Shown here: in pieces, positions 1-9,105 of the stretch | Layout: the number at the start of each line of letters is the position of its first letter | How positions within the stretch are numbered: the stretch's first letter is position 1 | From: Chitinophagaceae bacterium UBA1946 | GTDB taxonomy: Bacteria; Bacteroidota; Bacteroidia; Chitinophagales; Chitinophagaceae | DNA length: 64,000 nt | Direction: 5' to 3' | Assembly (NCBI GenBank): GCA_002336815.1 | Contig: DDEU01000078.1 | Location: forward strand, 35,706-99,705 | The notes under the pieces: generated by a model | What the model was told of the DNA's origin: nothing | The model's input: the letters and a program-made list of their open reading frames with translations, nothing else | Database searches by the model: none | Made by a program: the position numbers and the translations under genes

Positions 1-951
1 GTTTTGAAAGTTAGTTCTGCTAACTTTAATGATACCAGCCTTCTTATTATGAGTAACAGGGTTGGTGGAACTGGTACCGACTTTTTAATATCGGCAAGGC
101 AGGAAAGCGGATTGTATTTTTCTACCAATTCAGATTACACACCTTTTATTAATGATTCTCTGTTTACCATGCTTCGCAGCGGAAGTATAGGAATCGGCAC
201 AAAAAAGCCATTGGCCCCGCTGCACATTAACAGTAATATAAGTCACGTACTTCGGATAGAGGGTAATCATCCTTATCTTAGTCTTTATGATGTAAATGAT
301 GGGTACCGCGGCTATCTTTGGTACCCCGGTAACAGTATTCAGTTGGGTTCGTCTGCCGTTTCCGCCCTGCCGGTTACCATTGCACCGGCACTTGCGTTTA
401 ATACAGCATTTTTGCCTAATGGGAATGTTGGAATTGGCATAATATCTCCCGTCCATAAACTTGATGTGGCAGGTGATATTAATGCGACCGCCTACCGGTT
501 TAATACCCCAAAAACTTATTACTATTCGGTAGGTTATTGGGATTTTGTAGGTCGCAATAATACTGTTAACATCGGCCGGCGGGAAACGAGCAGCACTATC
601 GGTTGGGGAGCTTATATTGAATCCGGTGACCCCAAAGGATTTAATGCGGTTATTCACCTGCCGCACGGTGCGGTTGTTACCAAAATGAGTACACATTATT
701 TTGATCAATCCAGTACTTCCAGTTTACGGATAAACCTTCGCCGTAATACTTCTGATGATATAATGTGTTCTGCCGTTACTGTAGATGGTGGAGCAGTGGC
801 AGACAACACAATTATCAACAATGCAACAATCGACAACTCTGAAAATTTTTACTCCATCGATGTGGATGTGATAGGGGCAGCCTTGCCTTCACCAGCTTCT
901 GCGCTCATGATAAGGCATATTATCATCGAATATACACTGACTTCTCTTTAG
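1..951 (+). CDS. Surface protein with tail-fibre-like GIG repeats (5'-truncated)
   Basis: The reading frame is open to the left edge (the first codon is GTT), so only the C-terminal ~316 residues are present and the true start is outside the window. Two copies of a motif typical of Bacteroidota surface proteins and phage tail fibres are visible: GSIGIGTKKPLAPLHI and GNVGIGIISPVHKLDVAG. In related proteins this motif often precedes a self-cleaving S74 chaperone. Here it is followed by a ~150-residue beta-rich domain with the phrase HLPHGAVVTKMS and an LRRN strand, and no S74 residues are visible. It is probably an exported, possibly trimeric, surface protein. No T9SS tail is evident at the C-terminus. 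Function is unknown; the class assignment rests on the repeat motif. Confidence 0.7.
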   Translation, partial: VLKVSSANFNDTSLLIMSNRVGGTGTDFLISARQESGLYFSTNSDYTPFINDSLFTMLRSGSIGIGTKKPLAPLHINSNISHVLRIEGNHPYLSLYDVNDGYRGYLWYPGNSIQLGSSAVSALPVTIAPALAFNTAFLPNGNVGIGIISPVHKLDVAGDINATAYRFNTPKTYYYSVGYWDFVGRNNTVNIGRRETSSTIGWGAYIESGDPKGFNAVIHLPHGAVVTKMSTHYFDQSSTSSLRINLRRNTSDDIMCSAVTVDGGAVADNTIINNATIDNSENFYSIDVDVIGAALPSPASALMIRHIIIEYTLTSL

Positions 952-1129
952 AAATGAACTTTACGGAATGGTAATGCTACTGCATAATTAAAACTGCAAA
1001 GCGGCTTACCGTTGTGTACAAAAATCAGCACTATTCCTCAATTTCTTTTGCTTGCTCCACGAAATCAAGGCAGCAAAAATTTGCATAGCCTTTGTTGCTT
1101 TCTTTCTTTTAATGATCAAAATAACAGAT

Positions 1130-1490
1130 ATGGAAACAAAAGAAATTGCCCAGAAATTAGCAAACTATTGCCGCAATGCTGAATTTGAAAAAGCCCAGGA
1201 TGAATTGTATGGGGATGATGTTGTCAGCATTGAACCCGAAGCAATGGGCGGTTATGAAAAAGAAACTGCCGGAAAAAAAAGAAGTGCGTGAAAAGATCGG
1301 CAAATGGATGTCGACCGTAGAGGAACTGCATAGTACTGAAGTATCAGAACCTTTGTTTGCAGGCAATTCATTCGCCCTGGTAATGGAGATGGACATTACA
1401 ATGAAAGGAAAAGGGCGATCAAAGATGGCCGAACTATGCGTTTACACAGTTAAAGATGGTAAGATCGTGGCAGAACAATTTTTTGTTTGA
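1130..1490 (+). pseudogene. SnoaL-like (NTF2-fold) protein, frameshifted at an A8 run
   Basis: The ATG at 1130 opens a frame starting METKEIAQKLANYCRN that stops at 1289-1291, just after a run of eight A (1273-1280). The remainder (KEVREKIGKWMST to KDGKIVAEQFFV) continues in another frame to 1490. Removing one A joins the halves into a ~119-residue protein that aligns along its whole length with the intact protein at 18070-18426, including the shared ELCVY.VKDGKIV.EQFF ending. SnoaL-like proteins are small alpha+beta barrels that bind or transform small molecules; no substrate can be inferred. Either the gene is broken, or the extra A is a sequencing error, or slippage at the A run makes some full-length product. 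Both halves keep a family-like sequence, so any break is recent. Confidence 0.75.
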
Positions 1491-1685
1491 TCATAACAAG
1501 CATGGATGTAGATATACAATCAATGTGATTGCAGGAGTTGTTATAAGAATACAGGTCTTTATTATATGATTTGAGTCCATGTTGATATTGAAGAGGCAGC
1601 AAATTTCAAAATGAGGATAACTAAAGATGCAGTTATTTAATATTGATTCTTAACTACTATAACTTTAGTAAACAATCCCCGCAGC

Positions 1686-3248
1686 ATGAAAAAACATATC
1701 TCATCAACAATACTCTTACTTGGTTTTTTTATCAACACGCATTCACAAACACTTGAATTGGTAAAGGAGATCAGCACAGGGTTTGGTAGTTCCAATCCTT
1801 ATAATTTTACGGCTGCTGCCAATAAATTATTTTTTGTTGCAAAAGATGATGCCAATCAATTCAACCTGTATGTTACGGAAGGTACTGCAGCGACTACCCA
1901 ATTGCTGGTAGGCCCTCCGGCAATACAGAACGGAACCGTCTACAGCATGATAGCATATAACAACAAATTGTTTTTTACCTGCAGTGATGGTGTGAACGGG
2001 CAGGAACTTTGGGTAAGTGATGGCACAGTTGCCGGTACCCTATTGTTTAAAGACCTGTACCCGGGCGTTACAGGTTCTTATCCTTCCGCATTTACGGTGG
2101 CCAATGGCAAGTTGTTTTTTATGGGCAATGGGCTAGATGGCGAAAGAAGATTGTATGTATCTGATGGAACCCCGGCCGGCACTTTTATTATTCAAAATCG
2201 TGGTATCAATGTATTCAATGGCTTCAACAACTTTGCTGTGCTGAACAACGAGATATATTTTATTGGAGACGGAGCCCCGCTATATGGTTACGGTTTGTGG
2301 AAAAGCGATGGCACCGCAGCCGGAACAATTTTGGTAAAAGCCGGAGGTTTTAGCCCCGGAGTATTGGGCAGTAATTATGCAGTGTTGAATAATAAAATGT
2401 ATTTCAGTGGCTTTGATGATATTCATGGCAGTGAACTTTGGGTAACCGATGGCACTGAAGCAGGAACACAGATGGTAATCAATATGCGTGCAGATGTCGG
2501 AGGTATTTTGTACAGCGGGAGCCCGATGGCACTAACCACATACAACAGCAAAATTTATTTTTCCGCGGCAGATGATACGCATGGCCAGGAATTGTTCATG
2601 ACAGATGGTACCGCAGGAGGTACTCAACTGGTAAAAGATATGCGGCCCGGCCCAGATCCGGGCGTGCCTTATGAGATGGTGATATACAATGGTCTTTTGT
2701 ATATATTGAACTCTTATAACAGGGAAATGTGGAAGAGTGATGGAACCACTGCCGGCACACAACTGGTTGCCATGGCACCGGAAATGGCCCGGTTCGGAGC
2801 CGTGTGGAATAACCGTATTTATATAATCTCTAACAGCAATCAATATCTCTGGCAAAGCGACGGTGTAGCTTCAACCATTGGCTATGCCACTGCAACCAAT
2901 ACCACTGCTTTGATAGGGATCAATGCAACCGACCAAACCCTTACATTTTATAATGATGCACTTTACTTTGGTGGAAGCAGTACAGTTATTTCTCCCAGTA
3001 CAGAGCCACTCAAACTGGTAGCTCCTGCTATTGTTACAAGCTTTTCGTTTACCGGTAATGGAAACTGGAGCAACCCTGCTAACTGGGCAGGGGGCCTGGT
3101 ACCACCGTCCACATTACCTTCCGGTTATACCGTAGTGATCAACGGTAACTGTATTCTTGATATCGCAGTACATGCACAGCCGGGTTCTTCTATTACGGTA
3201 GCTTCCGGTAAAAGTTTGGTAATCGCAGGTTCGCTAACCATCCAATAA
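1686..3248 (+). CDS. Secreted ELW-x-DGT-x-AGT repeat propeller protein
   Basis: 520 residues with an N-terminal signal peptide (MKKHISSTILLLGFFINTHSQ). The body holds about eight copies of a ~50-residue repeat with the signature (E/G)LWxSDGTxAGT, for example ELWVSDGTVAGT, GLWKSDGTAAGT and ELWVTDGTEAGT. This is the pattern of the ELWxxDGT beta-propeller family, common in secreted Bacteroidota and myxobacterial proteins. The last ~70 residues form a separate module beginning FTGNGNWSNPANW and ending in short strands (VASGKSLVIAGSLTIQ). The same kind of module ends the next gene. No canonical type A or B T9SS tail is visible. The role is probably extracellular or cell-surface, with an unknown ligand. 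A 430-base gap separates it from the downstream secreted gene on the same strand. Confidence 0.85.
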   Translation: MKKHISSTILLLGFFINTHSQTLELVKEISTGFGSSNPYNFTAAANKLFFVAKDDANQFNLYVTEGTAATTQLLVGPPAIQNGTVYSMIAYNNKLFFTCSDGVNGQELWVSDGTVAGTLLFKDLYPGVTGSYPSAFTVANGKLFFMGNGLDGERRLYVSDGTPAGTFIIQNRGINVFNGFNNFAVLNNEIYFIGDGAPLYGYGLWKSDGTAAGTILVKAGGFSPGVLGSNYAVLNNKMYFSGFDDIHGSELWVTDGTEAGTQMVINMRADVGGILYSGSPMALTTYNSKIYFSAADDTHGQELFMTDGTAGGTQLVKDMRPGPDPGVPYEMVIYNGLLYILNSYNREMWKSDGTTAGTQLVAMAPEMARFGAVWNNRIYIISNSNQYLWQSDGVASTIGYATATNTTALIGINATDQTLTFYNDALYFGGSSTVISPSTEPLKLVAPAIVTSFSFTGNGNWSNPANWAGGLVPPSTLPSGYTVVINGNCILDIAVHAQPGSSITVASGKSLVIAGSLTIQ

Positions 3249-3677
3249 CTTTTTAAGTGTTACCTGTGTGAGTATTTTCAAAAGCTGTTATCTAATTCTT
3301 TTATCCGTTGTTTTGAACGGGTGTCTTCATATAACTTTTCCTGCAGACAAAATAGCGAAGCCGTAACGCTTATCAATTACGTAAAGAAGGTTATACCTGC
3401 GCTCAGTAACGGGTACAGATCATTCCCTTACCATCTTACAATGCCGGTAACCCTGCAATCAGTTATCAACCCGGATGCCTCGCCTGTCAAATGATCTTTA
3501 GAAAAAAAGTTCACCGAACTACTTTTATGCTGACATGTTTTTTGTATTGCGTCGATATTGGCGGCTGGCTATGCCCATACCAAAGCTACACCTCTTGGGT
3601 TTAAGTTATCAGCGCAGTCATCTTATTGCCTGCAGAAGAAAATCACTTATTATTGCAACCATTTTAAACTAACACCG
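3249..3677. other. 429-base intergenic stretch
   Basis: Lies between two large secreted-protein genes on the same strand. I see no convincing ORF, tRNA or strong terminator. A weak hairpin (CCGTT/AACGG, 6-base loop) near 3307-3322 lacks a T-tract. The promoter of the downstream gene is presumably here, but no clear TTG/TAnnTTTG pair stands out. Confidence 0.4.
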
Positions 3678-6512
3678 ATGAGTAAGTCTTTATGTTTTTT
3701 TTCTGTGTTGATATTGATCAGTACCAATCTTTTTTCCCAATCAACTGTTACCATAAGAGCAGGCGCCCCACTGGCAGAGAGTTATGCAAGCGGCCCGATT
3801 TACAGGCCTGGTGCATCCAGCAATATGGATTTTAGTCAGTATGCATATTTATATACCGCCGCTGAGCTGAATGCCATTCCTGCCGGCAGTCTTATCAGCA
3901 GTATCGCTTTCAATAAAGTGAACAACGGTGCAACTACCCTGAGCGGTGGTGGCAAACTGAAGATCTATCTTAAGAATTCAACCACGCAGCTTTACAGTGC
4001 CAGTTTCGAATATTTCAGCAGGCTGATCAATGGAGCTACCCTGGTATATTCCAATAATGAAACTGCTATTCCCGCTGCACCCGGTTTTTTAAACCTACCG
4101 TTGAACGCTCCATTCGTTTACACCGGCGGCAATCTCGAAGTGATGGTTGACTGGGATATCAGTGCTGTAGCCGGAAACGCCACCACCAACCTGCTGTTAT
4201 GGGAAAGAACAACTGTTGCCAGGAAAATATATGGATGGGCATCTGCCGTCAACACAAATTTTATCATGTATCCTGCCGGAGACAGTACGGGTGACATTAC
4301 CAATACAAGACCGGTTGTTCGTTTTACGCTGGGAGGTGCATTACCTGCCTGTATAGAACCACCCGCCGCCGGCACTGTTACAGCTCCGGATAGTGTATGC
4401 ATGGGCGTTAATACTGTATTAACCGTAGCAGGGGCGAGTGGTGGCAATAATACTTCACAACAATCATCTTATCAATGGCAGTCCTCACCAGACAACAGTA
4501 ACTGGACTAATATTGGATCCAGTTCAGACGATTCTATTACTATTTCTCAATATACTGCCGCATGGTACAGGCGCATTATCTATTGCGGTTCCGGCTCGGA
4601 TATTACAGCAGCAAAATTCATTGATGTAAAACCTTATGGGGAATGTGTTTGCATACCGCTGCTCAGTAGTGTAAGTTGTTTTGGAGGTTATATCAGCAGG
4701 GTACAACTGGGTTCGCTTGATCATAATTCCGGCTGTACTCCCGGCAGTTATGTTAATTATTCCGACAGCGTGGAAGCACCCTTGTTCTACACCGGCAGCA
4801 GCAAGTTTATCAGTATCACCCTCGCTGGCACCAACAGCAGTAACCAGTATGTTTCTGTATGGATAGATTTTGACCATAGCGGCACATTTAATGAGGGTCG
4901 GTATTTCCTTGCAGGTATCGGTCCTGACCCTACCGTTATAGGTACTATCACGGTACCTGCTACTGCGAAACCGGGTTTTACACGGATGAGGGTACGGTAC
5001 GTGCCTGCTACAGGCGGTGCCGATGCCTGCGAAGGTTTTGCATGGACAGGTATGGAGATAGAGGATTATCTCATCAACATTGCAGATGCGGCTGCCTGTA
5101 CTGCAGCGCCAGAGAATGATATCACTGTTGCCAGCCAGCCTGCTGTATGTGCATCCGATTCAATTTTGCTGAGTACTTCAGGCGTGAATGATGCAGCCAC
5201 TACTTTTTCCTATCAATGGCAATCGTCGGCAGATAGTATTGTATGGCAGGATATCATGGGTTTTAAAAATGCCACCTGTGTAGTGTACCAGAACAGCGCC
5301 CGTTTTTACAGGGTAAGGATCGGTTGTGCCGGCCAGTACATTCATACAACACCAGTAAAGGTAGATATGAAACCGATGCTGCAGTGTTATTGTAAACTTC
5401 CAATAACCAATTGCAGTGGTTCCGACTACATCAGGAGAGTCGTGTTTGGCACCATCGACAATTTATCGCTTTGTGGATTCGGGGGCTATACAGATTATTC
5501 GGGAATTGTGGCGCCGCCAACGATACAGTCCGGTACGAGTGTACCCATTTCCGTTACTGTACCGGCCGGCGGGATAGGAAGCTACGTAAACGTATGGATC
5601 GATTACAATATGAACGGAGAGTTTGAAACAAATGAGCATACTTTTATCGGCTCGGGGAGCAGTCTTATACTTACCAACAACATCAATATTCCACAGGTGG
5701 CACAGGGAGGTTTAACAAGGATGAGAGTGCGGTTTAAATCAAGTGCAAATCTAAACAACTGGGATGCATGCAATACCGGCACTTACTATGGCGAAACGGA
5801 AGATTATATTATCAATCTTGCCGGCCCAAAACACTGCATCCCCACCCATACTACAAGCTGTAATACAGGCGATGTCATCAACAGGGTGGTCTTTGGCAGC
5901 ATTGATACTACTACCAGCTGTTCTGCCAATGGCTTTGGCGATTTTACAAAGGGGCTGCAAAAAACCAGCATTGCGGCGAACAGCTATGTGCCGCTGAGCG
6001 TACAGGTGGGCTGCAATAGTAACAGGCAGGAGAGTATTGGCGTCTGGATCGATTTTGACCAGGATGGCCTGTATGAGAGATCAGAATTTACACTGGTTGG
6101 AAGGGGAGACTGTGGCACCACTTATTCAGCAAATATAAGTGTACCAACCAATGCGCTGGAGGGACTAACCAATATGCGTATACGTACTACATCTGATACT
6201 GTTTTCAATCCTCATTTTTTCCCGGGAAATGCCTGTCTCAACTATGCCAATGGCGAAACCGAAGAATACAATGTGATGGTGCAGCCATACAGTTCCTGCC
6301 CTGTAAATTACTGGACGGGAACAGCGGGTGACAGTAACTGGGACAATGCTGCCAACTGGAGCTGCCAGCAAGTGCCGGGGGTACATTCAAACGTGGTGAT
6401 CAACAGTGGTACGGTCATCGTTGGTTCTAACGTTACCATTTATTCGCTTACGGTAAACCCGTCAGCAACCCTTACCGTGATACCTTCATTTAATTTAACG
6501 GTAACGCACTAA
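3678..6512 (+). CDS. Secreted triple-GEVED domain protein
   Basis: I choose the ATG at 3678 because it gives a clean signal peptide (MSKSLCFFSVLILISTNLFSQ); the frame is open further upstream to 3558. The mature protein (944 residues in total) begins with a ~200-residue beta domain. Three GEVED-type domains follow, each recognisable from a (V/I)xxG(S/T)(I/L)D opening, a core V(N/S)VWIDxxxxGxFE and the closing acidic motif: MEIEDYLINI, ETEDYIINL and ETEEYNVMV. Ig-like segments with SYQWQSS phrases lie between them. The C-terminal ~65 residues (YWTGTAGDSNWDNAANW to the end) match the module that closes the upstream gene. GEVED domains occur in secreted Bacteroidota adhesins and enzymes; no catalytic domain is visible, so an adhesive or structural surface role is likely. 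Confidence 0.85.
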   Translation: MSKSLCFFSVLILISTNLFSQSTVTIRAGAPLAESYASGPIYRPGASSNMDFSQYAYLYTAAELNAIPAGSLISSIAFNKVNNGATTLSGGGKLKIYLKNSTTQLYSASFEYFSRLINGATLVYSNNETAIPAAPGFLNLPLNAPFVYTGGNLEVMVDWDISAVAGNATTNLLLWERTTVARKIYGWASAVNTNFIMYPAGDSTGDITNTRPVVRFTLGGALPACIEPPAAGTVTAPDSVCMGVNTVLTVAGASGGNNTSQQSSYQWQSSPDNSNWTNIGSSSDDSITISQYTAAWYRRIIYCGSGSDITAAKFIDVKPYGECVCIPLLSSVSCFGGYISRVQLGSLDHNSGCTPGSYVNYSDSVEAPLFYTGSSKFISITLAGTNSSNQYVSVWIDFDHSGTFNEGRYFLAGIGPDPTVIGTITVPATAKPGFTRMRVRYVPATGGADACEGFAWTGMEIEDYLINIADAAACTAAPENDITVASQPAVCASDSILLSTSGVNDAATTFSYQWQSSADSIVWQDIMGFKNATCVVYQNSARFYRVRIGCAGQYIHTTPVKVDMKPMLQCYCKLPITNCSGSDYIRRVVFGTIDNLSLCGFGGYTDYSGIVAPPTIQSGTSVPISVTVPAGGIGSYVNVWIDYNMNGEFETNEHTFIGSGSSLILTNNINIPQVAQGGLTRMRVRFKSSANLNNWDACNTGTYYGETEDYIINLAGPKHCIPTHTTSCNTGDVINRVVFGSIDTTTSCSANGFGDFTKGLQKTSIAANSYVPLSVQVGCNSNRQESIGVWIDFDQDGLYERSEFTLVGRGDCGTTYSANISVPTNALEGLTNMRIRTTSDTVFNPHFFPGNACLNYANGETEEYNVMVQPYSSCPVNYWTGTAGDSNWDNAANWSCQQVPGVHSNVVINSGTVIVGSNVTIYSLTVNPSATLTVIPSFNLTVTH

Positions 6513-6720
6513 AAGGCATGGCACCCCGGTACTCTCGCATCTATCAAATGGCTGTTAATATCTCCATACCGGTAAAGGAAGCATTGCAGAAGGCAGTTGC
6601 CAAGGCGTTTGATTTTACGCTTGTCAAACAGGCAGCTTCAGTTATAAAACAATTTTGTAAAGCGGGCCTGCTACAGTTAATATTATACATCGGCCAGTTA
6701 GTTAGCAAAATAATACCAGC

Positions 6721-8661
6721 ATGGATCATTCTATAAAAAAATTGAAACGCTGTATATGCCTCTTGTTGTGCTTTGTTGCAGGAACAACGGGTTTATACGC
6801 ACAGAGTGAAGACTCGTTATTGCAGGCGCTGAAACTTGCAACGCATGATACCGCCCGTATCAAAACATTGACGGAACTGGCAGAAGCCTGCGATAAAAGT
6901 GATATCCTGAAATATGCTATCCAATGTAAAACCCTTTGTGAAAAAGGGATAGCAGCCCATGCGGAGCCTGCTTTTTTTTACCAGTCAAACCTTGGCGGAG
7001 CTATCAACAACATCGGGTATTACTATTCCAAACACGGCGACCAGGCAAAGGCATTGGCCAACTACAAAGAGTCGCTTAATATATTTGAGCAGATCGATGA
7101 TAAAAAAACAGCGGCTTACGAACTGAACAATATCGCTTTTATTTACGATAACCAGGGTGATGTTGCTACCGCCCTTGAATATTTTTACAGGAACCTTAAA
7201 CTGCAGGAGGAAATAAGGGATACTGTTGGCATTGCTTTCTCATTGAACAATATTGCCTATGTTTTCCTTAACCAGCAGGATGATAAAGCAGGTATGGATT
7301 ATTATTCCAGGAGCCTGAAGATGTTTGAGGCTGCAGGTCATAAAAATGGAATGGCCATGTCGTATGGAAATATCGGCACCATCTACACCGGCAGGAAAGA
7401 CAAGGACAAAGCGCTGGAATACTACAACAGGAGCCTGTCACTGTACGAAGAACTGGATGATAAATTCAGCAGCACCTACGAACTGGCTGCTATCGGGCAT
7501 GAGTATGTTACCTGGGGCGAAGATGAAAAAGCATTGCCGTATTTGAACAGGGCGCTGAAAACTGCTGAAGCATTTCAGATAAAAGAAGTGCTCTCCTATA
7601 CGCTTTCCAATATAGCTACTGTGTTGCTTAAAAAAGGGAAGACGGATTCAGCAGAAAAATATGCGCTGCGTTCCCTGCAGTTCGGTAAGGAAACGGGCAT
7701 GCCGAAAGATATAAGAAACGCTGCAGGTATATTGAAGGATATATATGTAAAGAAAGCAAATTACAGGGAAGCTTTTACTATGTACGGCCTGGAGATCCAG
7801 ATGAGAGACAGCCTCGATAATCAAACAAGCAGGAAGGCAACGGTCACAAAAAAATTGCAGTATCAATACGAAAAAAAGGAACTGGAAGTAAAGCTTGCCA
7901 ATGAAAGAAAAATGACCCGGAAAAACTGGCTGATCGCCGGTGCGTTGTTTGCAGCGGCACTGGTTGCCCTCCTGTCATTCTTTTATACAAGACAACATCG
8001 CTTAACCACCAAACTGGAGCGGATGGAGCTGGAGCAGCAGCAGTATCGCTCACAAATGAATCCTCATTTTATATTCAACTGTTTAAATTCAATTCAATAT
8101 TACATTGTTCACAATGATGTGGTGGCAGCCAATAAATACCTGTCAGAATTTGCCTCCCTGATGCGGAAAACGCTGGAGAATAACCAGCTTCACAGTATTG
8201 ACCTGCAGCAGGAGATCGACTACCTGAATAGCTACCTCACATTAGAACAAATGCGTTTTGAAAATAAATTCACCTATGAGATCATCTGTGCACCTGGTAT
8301 CAATTTGTTCAACACAAAGATATTACCCATGGTGATCCAGCCTTTTGCTGAAAATGCCATTGTACATGGATTGTGTTACCTCGAAAAAGATGGTAAACTG
8401 TTGATTCATTTTGAAAAGAAAGGAGATTACCTCATCTGCAATATCAACGATAACGGCATCGGCAGGCAGGCATCGCAGGAATTAAAAAAGCAAACTGGTA
8501 AAGCCCATGTTTCGCAGGGGATGGAGTTGATTGAAAAGCGCCTGGCGCTGGTAAGTACCATCAATAAAAAGAAATTCAGCGTGGACATCATTGATAAAAT
8601 AGCTGAAGATGGAAAAGCTGCAGGTACGCTTGTGGTATTAAAATTTCCTGTTGACGTGTAA
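6721..8661 (+). CDS. TPR-repeat sensor histidine kinase, LytS/YpdA type
   Basis: 646 residues: signal sequence (to about residue 28, ending GLYAQ), then TPR repeats over residues ~40-370 with regular phrases such as ALEYYNRSLSLYEELDD. A membrane segment follows near 401-422 (NWLIAGALFAAALVALLSFF), with a short coiled linker after it. The His_kinase domain shows QMNPHFIFNCLNSIQ with the predicted phospho-acceptor His449. The ATPase part has PFAENAIVHGL and INDNGIGR (N and G1 boxes). This is the standard Bacteroidota design of a periplasmic TPR sensor joined to a LytS-type kinase, which normally signals to a LytTR response regulator. None is encoded nearby, so the partner must be elsewhere. The signal sensed is unknown. 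Confidence 0.9.
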   Translation: MDHSIKKLKRCICLLLCFVAGTTGLYAQSEDSLLQALKLATHDTARIKTLTELAEACDKSDILKYAIQCKTLCEKGIAAHAEPAFFYQSNLGGAINNIGYYYSKHGDQAKALANYKESLNIFEQIDDKKTAAYELNNIAFIYDNQGDVATALEYFYRNLKLQEEIRDTVGIAFSLNNIAYVFLNQQDDKAGMDYYSRSLKMFEAAGHKNGMAMSYGNIGTIYTGRKDKDKALEYYNRSLSLYEELDDKFSSTYELAAIGHEYVTWGEDEKALPYLNRALKTAEAFQIKEVLSYTLSNIATVLLKKGKTDSAEKYALRSLQFGKETGMPKDIRNAAGILKDIYVKKANYREAFTMYGLEIQMRDSLDNQTSRKATVTKKLQYQYEKKELEVKLANERKMTRKNWLIAGALFAAALVALLSFFYTRQHRLTTKLERMELEQQQYRSQMNPHFIFNCLNSIQYYIVHNDVVAANKYLSEFASLMRKTLENNQLHSIDLQQEIDYLNSYLTLEQMRFENKFTYEIICAPGINLFNTKILPMVIQPFAENAIVHGLCYLEKDGKLLIHFEKKGDYLICNINDNGIGRQASQELKKQTGKAHVSQGMELIEKRLALVSTINKKKFSVDIIDKIAEDGKAAGTLVVLKFPVDV

Positions 8662-9105
8662 GTTGAATGAATGATGAAACAGGAAAGTATATTCCCTGCT
8701 ATCAGCAATGGCATTGGAGGCCGCACAGCAGGAGGACTGCTTTACATTCATTAATCATTAATCATTTTTTGCTGAATGATTCAACAGGAGCAATTACACT
8801 TTAGCAATTGACTGTTGAGCGGTCCGGAGTGGCAGCTAAATAAACCGAATCAAGATAATTGATCAGGTTCCTTCTTTTGGAGCTCTTTTTTACAAGCCTG
8901 GGTTTATTTTTTGCTGCACTTTTTACGGAGAAACCTGGGTAGCTGAAATTGCTTTGTGTTTGCATAAAGATTTTGTTGTTGATGAATGACTGATTTTATC
9001 ATCACAAACAGAATGCCATCCCTATTTACGTTTTAAACGCCCGGCCTAACCACAGCCAGGGTCGTTTTTATTCCACAATCAGGAAAATACTTCCATAAAG
9101 CTGCA
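8662..9105. other. 444-base convergent intergenic stretch
   Basis: Separates the converging kinase and cyanophycinase-like genes. It contains short AT-rich direct repeats (ATTAATC twice near 8750-8764), a weak AATCATT/AATGATT inverted repeat, and two CCTGGGT phrases ~50 bases apart. No ORF longer than ~45 codons looks real and no T-tract terminator is obvious. Confidence 0.4.

Noticed and set aside
130..708. 192-codon minus-strand ORF
   Set aside because: Antisense to the GIG-repeat surface protein; His/Arg/Ile-rich shadow composition.
1643..1668. TTG...TAACTTTA as a promoter of the gene at 1686
   Set aside because: The -7-like box is good but the spacing to the nearest TTG is too short for the Bacteroidota consensus.
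6518..6736. 72-codon plus-strand ORF before the TPR kinase
   Set aside because: No signal, no family, and it overlaps the kinase start; composition gives no support.
8671..8754. 27-codon Gly-rich ORF after the kinase
   Set aside because: Too short, no initiation context and not followed by any related element.
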